From assembly GCA_030758115.1 (NCBI GenBank), contig JANREX010000030.1, positions 1-64,000 on the forward strand: DNA of 64,000 bases, given 5' to 3'. The stretch is from Paracoccaceae bacterium (GTDB lineage Bacteria; Pseudomonadota; Alphaproteobacteria; Rhodobacterales; Rhodobacteraceae). The number at the start of each line of letters is the position of its first letter. Positions within the stretch are counted from its first letter, which is position 1. The position numbers were made by a program, and so were the translations under genes. Below, in pieces: positions 16,487 through 25,532 of the stretch. The notes under the pieces were generated by a model that worked only from the letters and a program-made list of their open reading frames with translations, did not search any database and was not told where the DNA came from.

Positions 16487-18949
16487 ATGCGACGACCAGC
16501 ATGGGTCATCATGACCTATGCCGTCCTGCTGCTTCTCGCGGTAGCGACGGCCATTCCCAATTTTCTTCCACAAACCATCCGCCAGACCTTGCCCGGCTGG
16601 GCCACCGGACAGACCGTTTCGCTCGGGCTTGACCTGCAGGGCGGCGCCCACCTTCTGCTGGCCGTGAACCGCGAGGATCTTGCCCGGTCGCGCCTGCAGG
16701 ACCTGCGTCAAACCTTGATCGCGGAAATGCAGGATCTTGGTCTGAAACCGGCCATGATCCAAAGCGAGGGGCTGACCCTTTCCCTTCCCGCCGATGCGGT
16801 GCTGCTGGGGGCAATGAAGGACCGGGTCACGCAAGATCTGCAACCCGGCAGCCCGTCGGATGTCACCGTGCAACTGTCCGACGGAATCCTGACGCTGGCT
16901 TTGACCGAGGCGGGTCTGGACCGCGCAGCCAGTGACGCGGCCGATCGCAGCCTGGAAGTCGTGCGGCACCGCATCGACCAGGTCGGCGTCTCGGAACCCG
17001 TGATCAGCCGGGTGGGCGATGACCGTATCCTGGTGCAGATGCCCGGCGTCGCAGATCCCGCCCATCTGCGCGCCCTGCTGGGATCGACCGCCAAGATGAC
17101 CTTTCAGATGGTGGCACCAAACCCGGGTCCGGGTGTGTCCGCGTTGCCGTTGCGTGACGGCAGCGGCACCGTCCTTGTCGAGGATCGGGTCGCCCTGTCG
17201 GGTGACCGGCTGGACACGGCGGCATCGGCCTTTGATCGGCAGACCGGACGGCCGATGGTCACATTCGCCTTCGACCATGCCGGTGCGATCACCTTCGCCG
17301 AGATCACCGCGACCCATATCGGCCAACGCTTTGCCGTGGTGCTGGATGGCGAGGTTTTGACGGCACCCGTCATCCAATCCGCCATTCTGGGCGGCAAGGG
17401 GCAGATCAGCGGCAATTTCACCGTGGACGAGGCGCAGACGCTGGCCGTTCTGCTGAGTTCGGGTGCGCTTCCCGCCTCTCTCGACGTGGTCGAGGAGCGT
17501 AGCGTCGGCGCGGGCCTTGGCGCGGATTCGATCCGTGCGGGCCTGATCAGCGGGGCCGTGGGGCTGGCGCTTGTGGTGGCGATCATGACCGGGCTTTACG
17601 GGGGCTGGGGTCTTCTGGCCAGCGGCGTGCTGGGGCTGAACGTCATGCTGACCCTCGCCGCGCTGGGTGTGCTGGGGGCGACACTGACACTGCCGGGGAT
17701 CGCGGGCATCATCCTGTGTCTGGGTATCGCGGTTGACAGCAACATCCTGATCTTCAGCCGCATCCGCGAGGAAACCGCCAAAGGGGCAAGCGGGATCAAG
17801 GCCCTGACCCAGGGCTATGCCCGCGCCTGGGCCACGATCCTTGACGCCAATATCACAACGCTTCTGGCGATGCTGCTGCTGTTCGGCTTCGGCGCGGGCG
17901 CGATCCGCGGCTTTGCCGTCACGATGAGCCTGGGCATCATCATCTCGATGTTCACCGCTGTCGTGTTGATGCGCATGATGATGGAGGGGCTTGTGCGCCG
18001 CCGCAAACTGGCGCGGCTGACCATTGCGCCGCTGTTCGGACGCGTCCCGGCTCCCGGCACCTTCTCTTTCATGCGCCGTGGCGGGCTGGCCTTGGCGATA
18101 TCGGCGGCCCTGTCCGTGGGGGCGGTCACGGCGCTGGTTGTGCCCGGCCCGACGTTCGGGATCGACTTCACCGGGGGCATGCAGATCGTGCTGCGCTCCG
18201 ATGCGCCGGTGCCCCTTGCCGCATTGCGCGCGGACCTTGCGCAAGCGGTGCCCGGCGATGTCAGCCTTCAGGCTTTTGGTGACACGAACCAGGCCCTCAT
18301 AAAGGTCCAGGGAACGGCGGGGCAGGATACTGTCGCGGCCGTGTCGCAGGCCGTGGCCAAGGCCGTTCCGGGGGCGGTTCTTGACCAGATCGACCTTGTC
18401 GGCCCCACGATCAGTTCCGAACTGGCCGGGACGGGATTGATCGCCCTGTCCCTCGCCGTTCTGGCCATGCTGATCTATATCTGGCTGCGTTTCGAATGGC
18501 ACTTCGCGGCGGGCGCCATTGCCGTGCTGTTTCTGGATGTCACCAAGACGCTGGGGGTCATCGCCCTGATGGGATGGGAGGTGAACCTGACCACGGTCGT
18601 CGCCATGCTGACGCTGATCGGCTATTCGGTGAACGACAAGGTGGTCGTCTATGATCGGGTGCGCGAGCAGTTGCAGGACAATCCCGACGCGCCTTTGAAG
18701 GGCCTGATCGACACCAGCCTCAACCAGGTTCTGGCGCGCTGCATCTTCACCTCGGGCACGACGCTTGCGGCGCTTTTGCCGATGGCGCTGTGGGGCGGGC
18801 CTGCCGTTGCCGGTTTTGCCTGGCCGATGATCGCGGGCGTGGTGATTGCCACGGCTTCCTCGCTCTTCGTGTCGGGGCCGGTGCTGGAGTGGCTGGACCG
18901 GCACGGTCCGCAAGGCCTCAAGCAGGCGCCCCTGCATCAACCGGGCTGA
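16487..18949 (+). CDS. secDF: SecD-SecF fusion protein translocase subunit
   Basis: One 820-residue protein carries both SecD and SecF halves of the proton-driven Sec accessory complex. The SecD half has a first helix at about 8-26, GLDLQGG at 47-53, periplasmic domains, and GIAVDSNILIFSRIREE. The SecF half starts near 525, with FGIDFTGGM near 557 and GYSVNDKVVVYDRVRE. Twelve helices in total are expected. In many alphaproteobacteria secD and secF are separate and sit beside yajC; here they are fused and follow a CaCA exchanger and a small exported protein. It may be a second copy beside a standard secDF locus. Confidence 0.93.
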   Translation: MRRPAWVIMTYAVLLLLAVATAIPNFLPQTIRQTLPGWATGQTVSLGLDLQGGAHLLLAVNREDLARSRLQDLRQTLIAEMQDLGLKPAMIQSEGLTLSLPADAVLLGAMKDRVTQDLQPGSPSDVTVQLSDGILTLALTEAGLDRAASDAADRSLEVVRHRIDQVGVSEPVISRVGDDRILVQMPGVADPAHLRALLGSTAKMTFQMVAPNPGPGVSALPLRDGSGTVLVEDRVALSGDRLDTAASAFDRQTGRPMVTFAFDHAGAITFAEITATHIGQRFAVVLDGEVLTAPVIQSAILGGKGQISGNFTVDEAQTLAVLLSSGALPASLDVVEERSVGAGLGADSIRAGLISGAVGLALVVAIMTGLYGGWGLLASGVLGLNVMLTLAALGVLGATLTLPGIAGIILCLGIAVDSNILIFSRIREETAKGASGIKALTQGYARAWATILDANITTLLAMLLLFGFGAGAIRGFAVTMSLGIIISMFTAVVLMRMMMEGLVRRRKLARLTIAPLFGRVPAPGTFSFMRRGGLALAISAALSVGAVTALVVPGPTFGIDFTGGMQIVLRSDAPVPLAALRADLAQAVPGDVSLQAFGDTNQALIKVQGTAGQDTVAAVSQAVAKAVPGAVLDQIDLVGPTISSELAGTGLIALSLAVLAMLIYIWLRFEWHFAAGAIAVLFLDVTKTLGVIALMGWEVNLTTVVAMLTLIGYSVNDKVVVYDRVREQLQDNPDAPLKGLIDTSLNQVLARCIFTSGTTLAALLPMALWGGPAVAGFAWPMIAGVVIATASSLFVSGPVLEWLDRHGPQGLKQAPLHQPG

Positions 18950-18969
18950 TCGCTGCGGCAAGAAAAGCA

Positions 18970-18997
18970 AAAGAGGCCCGTGTAACCGGGCCCCTTT
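18970..18997. terminator. Bidirectional terminator between secDF and phoB
   Basis: GGCCCG (18975-18980) and CGGGCC (18987-18992) pair around TGTAAC, and the stem extends through an A-rich/T-rich arm with one mismatch. The flanking AAAAG and CTTT runs supply T-tracts on both strands. It separates the convergent secDF and pho operons. Confidence 0.65.
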
Positions 18998-19027
18998 CAT
19001 CCGCGCAGGGTCAGGTCCGTGACCGGA

Positions 19028-19717
19028 TCACCCCAGCGCGTAACCTGCGCCGCGCACGGTGCGCAGCGGATCGCTGCCGCCATGCAGCGTCAGCGCCTTG
19101 CGCAGGCGGCCGATATGCACGTCGACCGTGCGGGTATCGATATAGATGTCGCGTCCCCAGACCCGGTCCAGCAACTGGTCGCGGCTCCAGACGCGGCCCG
19201 GCTTTTCCATGAAGGTGGACAGCAGCCTGAACTCGGTCGGACCCAGCTTCAGCGGCTTGCCGTCGCGACTGACGCGGTGGGTTTCGCTGTCCAGCACGAT
19301 GTCTTCGTATTCCAGCCGCCCGCCCACGCTGGCCGGGCGTGTCCGGCGCAGCTGCGCGCGCACCCGCGCCATCAGCTCGACCACCGAATAGGGCTTGATC
19401 ACATAGTCATCCGCCCCGGTTTCCAGGCCACGCACCTTGTCCACTTCCTCGGACCGGGCCGACAGCATGATCACCGGCACCTTGCGCGTATCGGCGCGCA
19501 TCTTGAGCTGGCGGCACACCTCGATCCCCGAGACATTGGGCAGCATCCAGTCCAGAACGATCAGGTCGGGCGCATCCTCGGCCACCAGAAGCAAGGCTTC
19601 CTCGCCATTCTCGGCGCGGCTGACGCGAAAACCCTCGGCCTCAAGGTTATAGGCAAGCACTTCGCGCTGGGCGGCTTCATCCTCGACGATCAGAACGGTC
19701 GGTTGATCGGCGGCCAT
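19028..19717 (-). CDS. phoB: Phosphate regulon response regulator PhoB
   Basis: This 229-residue OmpR-type regulator has a receiver domain with the phospho-acceptor aspartate in LIVLDWMLP and the switch lysine in YVIKPYS. Its C-terminal winged helix contains TRTVDVHIGRLRKAL, typical of PhoB. When phosphorylated it activates phosphate-starvation genes at Pho boxes. The ATG at 19717 (MAADQPTVLIVEDE) fits the family start. It is the last gene of pstSCAB-phoU-phoB, so it is probably autoactivated through the Pho box upstream of pstS. The usual sensor gene phoR is not adjacent. Confidence 0.96.
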   Translation of the reverse strand: MAADQPTVLIVEDEAAQREVLAYNLEAEGFRVSRAENGEEALLLVAEDAPDLIVLDWMLPNVSGIEVCRQLKMRADTRKVPVIMLSARSEEVDKVRGLETGADDYVIKPYSVVELMARVRAQLRRTRPASVGGRLEYEDIVLDSETHRVSRDGKPLKLGPTEFRLLSTFMEKPGRVWSRDQLLDRVWGRDIYIDTRTVDVHIGRLRKALTLHGGSDPLRTVRGAGYALG

Positions 19718-19721
19718 GGTC

Positions 19722-20444
19722 TCAATCCTTCGTATCCGGCATGTCGAACGACACGTTGTCACCCTTGGGGCGCTGATCATCCGGCATGTCGCCGGTGACC
19801 AGATAGACGACCTGCTCGGCGATCGAGGTCACGTGATCGCCCATGCGCTCGGTGTTCTTGGCAATGAAATGCAGATGCATGCAGGCGGTGATGTTGCGCG
19901 GGTCTTCCATCATGAAGGTCAGGAATTCGCGGAACAGGGCGTTGTACATCTGGTCCACATCGCGGTCGCGCTGGATCACGTCCAGCGCCAGTTCCGCGTC
20001 GCGCTGGATATAGGCATCCAGCGCATCCTTGAGCATCATCTGCACTTCGCGCGCCATGCGGCGCAGCGCGGCATGGCTGCCGTTGATCGGGCTCATCTGC
20101 ACCAGAACGGATGTGCGCTTGGCCATGTTCTTGGCATAGTCGCCGATCCGCTCAAGGTTCGCGCTGATCTTCATCACCGACAGCACCACCCGCAGGTCGA
20201 TGGCCGTGGGCGCGCGCAGTGCGATCACGCGCGCGGCGGTATCGTTGATCAGCTCTTCCAGCTCGTCGATGGCCTTGTCGCCGGCACGGACCTTTTCGGC
20301 CAGTTCCTCGTCACGGTCGGCCAGCGATTGCGCGGCGTCCAGGATCGCGGCCTCGACCAGACCGCCCATCTTCATGATCTGGCCCTGGATACCTTCCAGG
20401 TCGCGGTCGAAGGCCGAGGCGATGTGTTGCGTGCTGTCGGACAT
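19722..20444 (-). CDS. phoU: Phosphate transport/signalling protein PhoU
   Basis: The 240-residue all-helical protein has two PhoU repeats, with metal-binding signatures such as ERIGDYAKN and ERMGDHVTS. PhoU links the Pst transporter to PhoR and keeps the Pho regulon off when phosphate is plentiful. It lies four bases upstream of phoB and 37 bases after pstB, on the same strand. Confidence 0.96.
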   Translation of the reverse strand: MSDSTQHIASAFDRDLEGIQGQIMKMGGLVEAAILDAAQSLADRDEELAEKVRAGDKAIDELEELINDTAARVIALRAPTAIDLRVVLSVMKISANLERIGDYAKNMAKRTSVLVQMSPINGSHAALRRMAREVQMMLKDALDAYIQRDAELALDVIQRDRDVDQMYNALFREFLTFMMEDPRNITACMHLHFIAKNTERMGDHVTSIAEQVVYLVTGDMPDDQRPKGDNVSFDMPDTKD

Positions 20445-20481
20445 GGGGTTCGGTCTTCCTGTTCAATAGGGGCGCGCGGGA

Positions 20482-21288
20482 TCAGCCGATACGGCCGGTG
20501 ATATAGCTTTCGGTGCGCGGATCGCTGGGATTGGTGAAGATGTGGCTGGTGTCGCCATATTCGACCAGGTTGCCCAGGTGGAAAAACGCCGTCTTCTGGC
20601 TGACGCGGGCGGCCTGTTGCATCGAATGGGTCACGATCACGACCGAAAAGCTGGCGCGCAGCTCGTCGATCAGCTCTTCGACCTGCGCCGTCGCGATCGG
20701 GTCCAGCGCCGAACAGGGTTCGTCCATCAACAGCACCTCGGGGGCGGTGGCAACGGCGCGCGCGATGCACAGGCGCTGCTGCTGGCCACCGGACAGGCCG
20801 GTTCCGGCCTCGCCCAGCCGGTCCTTGACCTCTTTCCACAACGCGGCCTTGCGCAGGCTGCTTTCCACGATCTCGTCCAGCTCGGCCTTGGACCGTGTCA
20901 GCCCGTGGATCTTGGGGCCGTAAGCCACGTTGTCATAGATCGACTTGGGAAAGGGGTTGGGTTTCTGAAAGACCATGCCGACCTTGGCGCGCAGCTGCAC
21001 CGGATCGACGCGCTTGTCATAGATATTCTCGCCGTCCAGCAGGATCTCGCCCTCGACCCGCGCGTTCGAGATGGTATCGTTCATCCGGTTCAGGCAGCGC
21101 AGGAAGGTGGACTTGCCACAGCCCGACGGCCCGATGAAGGCAGTCACGGTATTGTCCAGGATATCGACGTCGACATCCTGCAACGCCTGTTTGTCGCCGT
21201 AATAGACCTGCACGCCGCGTGCGGTGATTTTCGTGTTCGTTTGGGTCACTCTCGTCTCCAGATTGGGCGCGTCATACATGTCTTGCAT
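20482..21288 (-). CDS. pstB: Phosphate ABC transporter ATP-binding protein PstB
   Basis: This 268-residue ABC ATPase shows Walker [10 protein letters not shown], the PstB-type [15 protein letters not shown]-loop region, the signature LSGGQQQR and Walker [14 protein letters not shown]. It energises phosphate import by PstAC. It sits 13 bp after pstA in the pst operon. The N-terminal twenty or so residues precede the usual ABC start and may be partly untranslated. Confidence 0.97.
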   Translation of the reverse strand: MQDMYDAPNLETRVTQTNTKITARGVQVYYGDKQALQDVDVDILDNTVTAFIGPSGCGKSTFLRCLNRMNDTISNARVEGEILLDGENIYDKRVDPVQLRAKVGMVFQKPNPFPKSIYDNVAYGPKIHGLTRSKAELDEIVESSLRKAALWKEVKDRLGEAGTGLSGGQQQRLCIARAVATAPEVLLMDEPCSALDPIATAQVEELIDELRASFSVVIVTHSMQQAARVSQKTAFFHLGNLVEYGDTSHIFTNPSDPRTESYITGRIG

Positions 21289-21301
21289 CCTTGTCCACAG
21301 G

Positions 21302-22666
21302 TTACCAGCGGCGCTCGAACCGGCGGCGCAGGATGATCGCGATGATGTTCATTGTCACAAGGAAGGCCAGCAGCACGATGATCGCGCCCGCAGACCGTTC
21401 GATGAAGGCAGGGTCGGACCGCGAGGCCCAGGAATAGACCTGCACGGGCAGGGCGGTCGCCGGGTCCAGCACACCGCCATCCAGCGGACCGGCCGGGTAG
21501 TTGGCGACGAAGGCGACCATCCCGATCAGCAGCAGCGGCGCGGTCTCACCCAGGGCCGAGGCCAGGCCAAGGATCGTGCCCGTCAGGATGCCGGGTGCGG
21601 CCAGCGGCAGCACGTGGTGAAACACCGTCTGCATCTTGGATGCGCCCACACCCAGCGCCGCATCGCGGATTGACGGCGGCACGGCGCGGATCGCGGCGCG
21701 GGTGGCGATGATGATCGTGGGCAGGGTCATCAGCGTCAGCACCAGTGCACCGACCAGGGGCGAGGATTGCGGAAACTTGGCGAAGTTGATGAAGATTGCC
21801 AGGCCAAGGATGCCGTAGACGATGGACGGCACCGCCGCCAGGTTCGAGATGTTCACCTCGATCAGGTCGGTCCAGCGGTTCCTGGGGGCGAATTCCTCAA
21901 GATAGATCGACGCGGCCACGCCAAGCGGCAGCACCATGATGACGACCAGCGCCATCATGTAGGCCGATCCGATCAGCGCCACGCCAAGACCTGCAGCCTC
22001 CGGCCGCTGGTCCGACGCATCGGGATTGGTCAGAAAACCCCAGTTGAACTTGGTATCCAGGATGCCTTCGTCCTGCATCCGGTCGGCCAGATCCAGCTGC
22101 GCGACCGAGATATTGGTGTCCAGCGCGGCAGTGTCGCGCGTGACGCGACCCTTGATGTAGCCGTCGATCCGGCCGGTGGCAAATCCTTCGACCGTGATCG
22201 TCTGCCCAAGCAGTTCAGGCTGCTCCAGCACCATGTCGCGCAGCCGCGCCGGGGTATCGCGCGAGATGAAAGCCGCCACATCCTTGTCGCTGACGCCCTC
22301 GGTGGAAATGCCGCGCGCCTCCAGATGGGCCAGAAGCTGCGCGTTCAGCAACTTGGTATAGCCGATCGTGGTCACGCGCATCATCTCGGCCCGCTCACGG
22401 TTGCCCTTGGGGTCCAGCGCATCGGCATCCAGGGTGACGGGGAAGGTCAGGCTGGCCTGCTTGAAGGCCGACACGCCATCCGAGAAGATCGTCCACAGCA
22501 TGATCGCCAGCACCGACAGGCTGACACAGATCGCGGCCACGCCATAGGCCTTGAACCGTGCCTCGGCCGCGTTGCGCTTTTTCATCAGGGCGCTTTGCGT
22601 CAGCAGCGACGAGCGGGCCGGCGACGGCGCTGCGGCCGGAACCTGGGAAGAAGTGGCATCGGTCAT
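21302..22666 (-). CDS. pstA: Phosphate ABC transporter permease PstA
   Basis: This 454-residue inner-membrane permease carries the ABC permease EAA-type loop ([21 protein letters not shown]) and six helices in its C-terminal two thirds. It is longer than E. coli PstA (296) because of a soluble N-terminal extension and a periplasmic insert after the first helix, a form usual in alphaproteobacteria. The start at 22666 overlaps the pstC stop in an ATGA junction, showing translational coupling. Confidence 0.95.
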   Translation of the reverse strand: MTDATSSQVPAAAPSPARSSLLTQSALMKKRNAAEARFKAYGVAAICVSLSVLAIMLWTIFSDGVSAFKQASLTFPVTLDADALDPKGNRERAEMMRVTTIGYTKLLNAQLLAHLEARGISTEGVSDKDVAAFISRDTPARLRDMVLEQPELLGQTITVEGFATGRIDGYIKGRVTRDTAALDTNISVAQLDLADRMQDEGILDTKFNWGFLTNPDASDQRPEAAGLGVALIGSAYMMALVVIMVLPLGVAASIYLEEFAPRNRWTDLIEVNISNLAAVPSIVYGILGLAIFINFAKFPQSSPLVGALVLTLMTLPTIIIATRAAIRAVPPSIRDAALGVGASKMQTVFHHVLPLAAPGILTGTILGLASALGETAPLLLIGMVAFVANYPAGPLDGGVLDPATALPVQVYSWASRSDPAFIERSAGAIIVLLAFLVTMNIIAIILRRRFERRW

Positions 22667-24123
22667 TCGTATTGCTCCCGGTATTTGCGCACGACCCATA
22701 GGGCGAAGATGTTCAGGCCCAGCGTGATGACAAACAGCGTCATGCCAAGCGCGAAGGCGACAAGCGTCTCGGGCGAGTTGAATTCGGTATCGCCCGTCAA
22801 CTGGCTGACGATCTTGACGGTGATGGTCGTCATGGCCTCGAACGGGTTCAGGTCCAGCTTGGCCGCAGCACCCGCCCCCATGGTCACGATCATCGTCTCG
22901 CCAATGGCGCGGCTGGCGGCCAGCAGGATGGCGCCCACGATGCCGGGCAGCGCGGCGGGCAGGATCACCTGCCGCACGGTTTCCGACTTGGTGGCACCCA
23001 GCCCGTAGGACCCGTCGCGCAGCGATTGCGGCACCGCGTTGATGATGTCATCGGCCAGCGACGAGATGAAGGGAATGTTCAGAACCCCGATCACAAGGCC
23101 AGCCGTCATGACCGACGAGCCTGACGAGCCAAGCCCCGTGGGCACTGCGAACCAGTCGCGCAGGAAGGGGCCGACGGTCACCAGGGCAAACAGGCCGAAC
23201 ACGACCGTGGGGATGCCCGCGATCACCTCGATCAGCGGTTTGATGATCGAGCGCACACGCGGGCTGGCGTATTCCGCAAGATAGATGGCGGTGAAAAGGC
23301 CCGTGGGCACCGCCACGATCATCGCCACAAGGCTGATGTAAAGCGTGCCCCACAGCAACGGGATGAGGCCCAGTTCGCTGCCGCCCTGGAAACTGGGCTG
23401 CCATGTCAGGCCGAACAGGAAATCCTTGAAGGGATACATCGACGAAAAGCGGATGGTTTCCGACAGCATCGACATGACGATCCCGATGGTGGTCAGGATC
23501 GCGATGGTCGAGGCCAGGATCAACACGCCCAGGATCACCGCTTCCACGCGGTTGCGGGCGCGGAAATCGCCATTCGTGATGCGCAAGGCATAGGCCAGAC
23601 CGGCCAGCGCCACGATCAGCGTGACGATGGCGCGTCCCAGCGCGCCGGTGGACGCCAGCGCACGGTAGCTTTGCGCGGCATCCAGCACCTCGGGCGTCAC
23701 CTCGGCCCCCAGGGCCACACCCACGGCGCCAAGCCGCTCGCGTACGGATCCGTCTGCCACTGTGATCGTCTCGGCATCTTGCGGGGTCAGCGCGCCTGCG
23801 GCCACGGCCACGTCCAGCCCTTCGGCGACGCGGCGCACATCGGCCATCAGCAGGATGCGCTGGCTGTCATTCTCGAACTGTTCTGCGGGAAAGTAGTCGG
23901 CCAGTTGACGCTCGATGATCAGCGGTTGCGCGATCAGCCAGAGCGTCAGGACCGCCATCGCGGGCAAAAAGGCCATGATGGCCCCGTGCCAGGCGTAGTA
24001 GCCGGGCAGCGAGTGCAGGCGGCGTGTATTGCCCTGAACGGATGCAAGGGCGCGACCGCGCCCCAGAACGAAACCGGCGATGGCGAGAACACCAAGCACG
24101 ATGATCAGAAAGAAGACGGACAT
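22663..24123 (-). CDS. pstC: Phosphate ABC transporter permease PstC
   Basis: This 486-residue inner-membrane partner of PstA has an N-terminal helical region with a large periplasmic insert (about residues 75-160) and a C-terminal permease core with IPTVVFGLFALVTVGP and the EAA-loop DGSYGLGATKSETVRQV. Such large forms are standard in this class. It follows pstS with a 75-bp gap that contains a strong hairpin and overlaps pstA by four bases. Confidence 0.95.
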   Translation of the reverse strand: MSVFFLIIVLGVLAIAGFVLGRGRALASVQGNTRRLHSLPGYYAWHGAIMAFLPAMAVLTLWLIAQPLIIERQLADYFPAEQFENDSQRILLMADVRRVAEGLDVAVAAGALTPQDAETITVADGSVRERLGAVGVALGAEVTPEVLDAAQSYRALASTGALGRAIVTLIVALAGLAYALRITNGDFRARNRVEAVILGVLILASTIAILTTIGIVMSMLSETIRFSSMYPFKDFLFGLTWQPSFQGGSELGLIPLLWGTLYISLVAMIVAVPTGLFTAIYLAEYASPRVRSIIKPLIEVIAGIPTVVFGLFALVTVGPFLRDWFAVPTGLGSSGSSVMTAGLVIGVLNIPFISSLADDIINAVPQSLRDGSYGLGATKSETVRQVILPAALPGIVGAILLAASRAIGETMIVTMGAGAAAKLDLNPFEAMTTITVKIVSQLTGDTEFNSPETLVAFALGMTLFVITLGLNIFALWVVRKYREQYE

Positions 24124-24155
24124 GGTGTTTCCCGACAGTATTTTTCGGAAGGATG

Positions 24156-24185
24156 CCGCCCCCCGGTTTTCAGACCGGAGGGCGG
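24156..24185 (-). promoter_or_regulatory. Intercistronic hairpin between pstS and pstC
   Basis: Arms 24156-24167 and 24174-24185 pair over 12 bp with one mismatch around the loop TTTCAG. On the transcribed strand it is not followed by a T-run. It therefore looks like a 3' stabilising or attenuating hairpin that raises pstS mRNA relative to the downstream genes, as is usual for binding-protein genes. Confidence 0.6.
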
Positions 24186-24198
24186 TTTGTTGGTCGGA

Positions 24199-25254
24199 TC
24201 AGTTCAGCGGCGCCATCGGCGTGCGGTTGGCCACCATTTCCTGCGTTGCAGCCAGTTCCGGGTCGGCCACCAGGCCATACTCGGCCAGCGGGCCATCCGG
24301 GCCTGCCATGTCATCGGACACGAAGAACTCGATGTATTCCTGCAGGCCGGGGATCACGTCCAGGTGGGCCATCTTCACGTAGAAGAACAGCGGACGCGAC
24401 ACCGGGTATTCACCCGTTGCGATCGATTCGGTCGAAGGCACAACGCCGCCCATGGTTGCGACACGCAGCTTGTCGGTGTTGTTCTGGTAGAAGGACAGGC
24501 CGAACACGCCGATCGCTTTCTTGTCGGCATCCAGACGCGCCAGGGTCTCGGTATAGTCGCCGTCGATATCGACGTTGCGGCCATCGGTGCGCAGCGTGGT
24601 GCAGGCCTTCTTGGCGGCACGCGCCTTGGCTTTGTCGTCGTCACCCTGTGCGACAGCCAGGAACAGGTCATAGGCACCGGTTTCCTTGCAGCCATCATAG
24701 ATCACGCGCTCGTCATAGACTTCGCGGGTGCCGTGCTTGGTGCCGGGCGACAGAACCAGGATGTCCTGTGCGGGCAGGGCGCTGTTGAACTCCGACCACT
24801 GGGTGTGCGGGTTCGCGACGATGGCGCCATCCTTGGCGACCTCGGCGGCCAGGGCGTTGTAGATATCGGAGGGGGTGAAGGCGAACTCGGGGCCGTTCAC
24901 ATCCGAGGCGAAGACGATGCCGTCATAGCCGAAGCGGACTTCCATCACCTCGTTCACGCCATTGGCGGCGCAGGTGTCCAGGTCCTTCTGCGTGATGCGC
25001 GAGGACGAGTTGGCGATATCGACGGTATTGGTACCCACGCCTTCGCACATCTTGGCGCGGCCTGCACCCGAACCGCCACCTTCCACGACCGGTGTCGGGA
25101 AATCGAAGTTCTCGCCAAAGGCTTCGGCGACGATGGTCGAATAGGGCAGCACGGTGGAAGAACCGGTGATCTGCACGTTGTCGCGGGCCGAGGCCGCCGT
25201 GGCAGAGGCTGCCGCCAGAACGACTGCCGATGCGGCGAGTTTTGCAAATGACAT
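24199..25254 (-). CDS. pstS: Phosphate-binding periplasmic protein PstS
   Basis: This 351-residue secreted binding protein has a signal peptide of about 23 residues cleaved after ATAASA. The mature start RDNVQITGSSTVLPY contains the phosphate-binding GSSTV motif, and GGGSGAGRAKMCEG provides further ligands. It captures phosphate in the periplasm for PstCAB. It is the first gene of the pst operon, 84 bp downstream of a clear Pho box. Confidence 0.96.
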   Translation of the reverse strand: MSFAKLAASAVVLAAASATAASARDNVQITGSSTVLPYSTIVAEAFGENFDFPTPVVEGGGSGAGRAKMCEGVGTNTVDIANSSSRITQKDLDTCAANGVNEVMEVRFGYDGIVFASDVNGPEFAFTPSDIYNALAAEVAKDGAIVANPHTQWSEFNSALPAQDILVLSPGTKHGTREVYDERVIYDGCKETGAYDLFLAVAQGDDDKAKARAAKKACTTLRTDGRNVDIDGDYTETLARLDADKKAIGVFGLSFYQNNTDKLRVATMGGVVPSTESIATGEYPVSRPLFFYVKMAHLDVIPGLQEYIEFFVSDDMAGPDGPLAEYGLVADPELAATQEMVANRTPMAPLN

Positions 25255-25337
25255 GAGATGTCTCCTGTTTGCGGTTTTTCATGACCACCATCCGTGGCGA
25301 TCTGGGACCGCTGCTATGCCCCGTTCCTAAACCTGAT

Positions 25338-25366
25338 ATGAAAGTTGTGTAAAAGTTTTGTGACAA
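25338..25366 (-). promoter_or_regulatory. Pho box upstream of pstS
   Basis: On the minus strand three 7-mers, TTGTCAC, CTTTTAC and CTTTCAT, are each separated by exactly four A-rich bases (AAAA, ACAA), giving an 11-bp period. This matches the PhoB direct-repeat pattern (CTGTCAT-like plus 4-bp spacer). A TTTAGG element about eight bases downstream could serve as the -10. The position, 84 bp before pstS, fits PhoB activation. Confidence 0.75.
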
Positions 25367-25532
25367 AGCCCTTGTGTGGGGCCTCCGGATGACCCGCCAC
25401 AAACACGCAAGAGGGCTTGCGCCGCCCTTGTTTCATTGACAGCGTGCCGTCAGGGCGTCCCGAAAGAGGACCATCCAAGCGGCAAGGGCCTGTCATGTCG
25501 AAGCCTGTCACATATCCATCCGGGACCACCGC

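Noticed and set aside
16109-19000. A very long open frame antisense to secDF and its neighbours
   Set aside because: It has no recognisable domain, is rich in Arg, His, Gln and Gly as antisense frames of GC-rich genes are, and opposes a clear SecDF gene.
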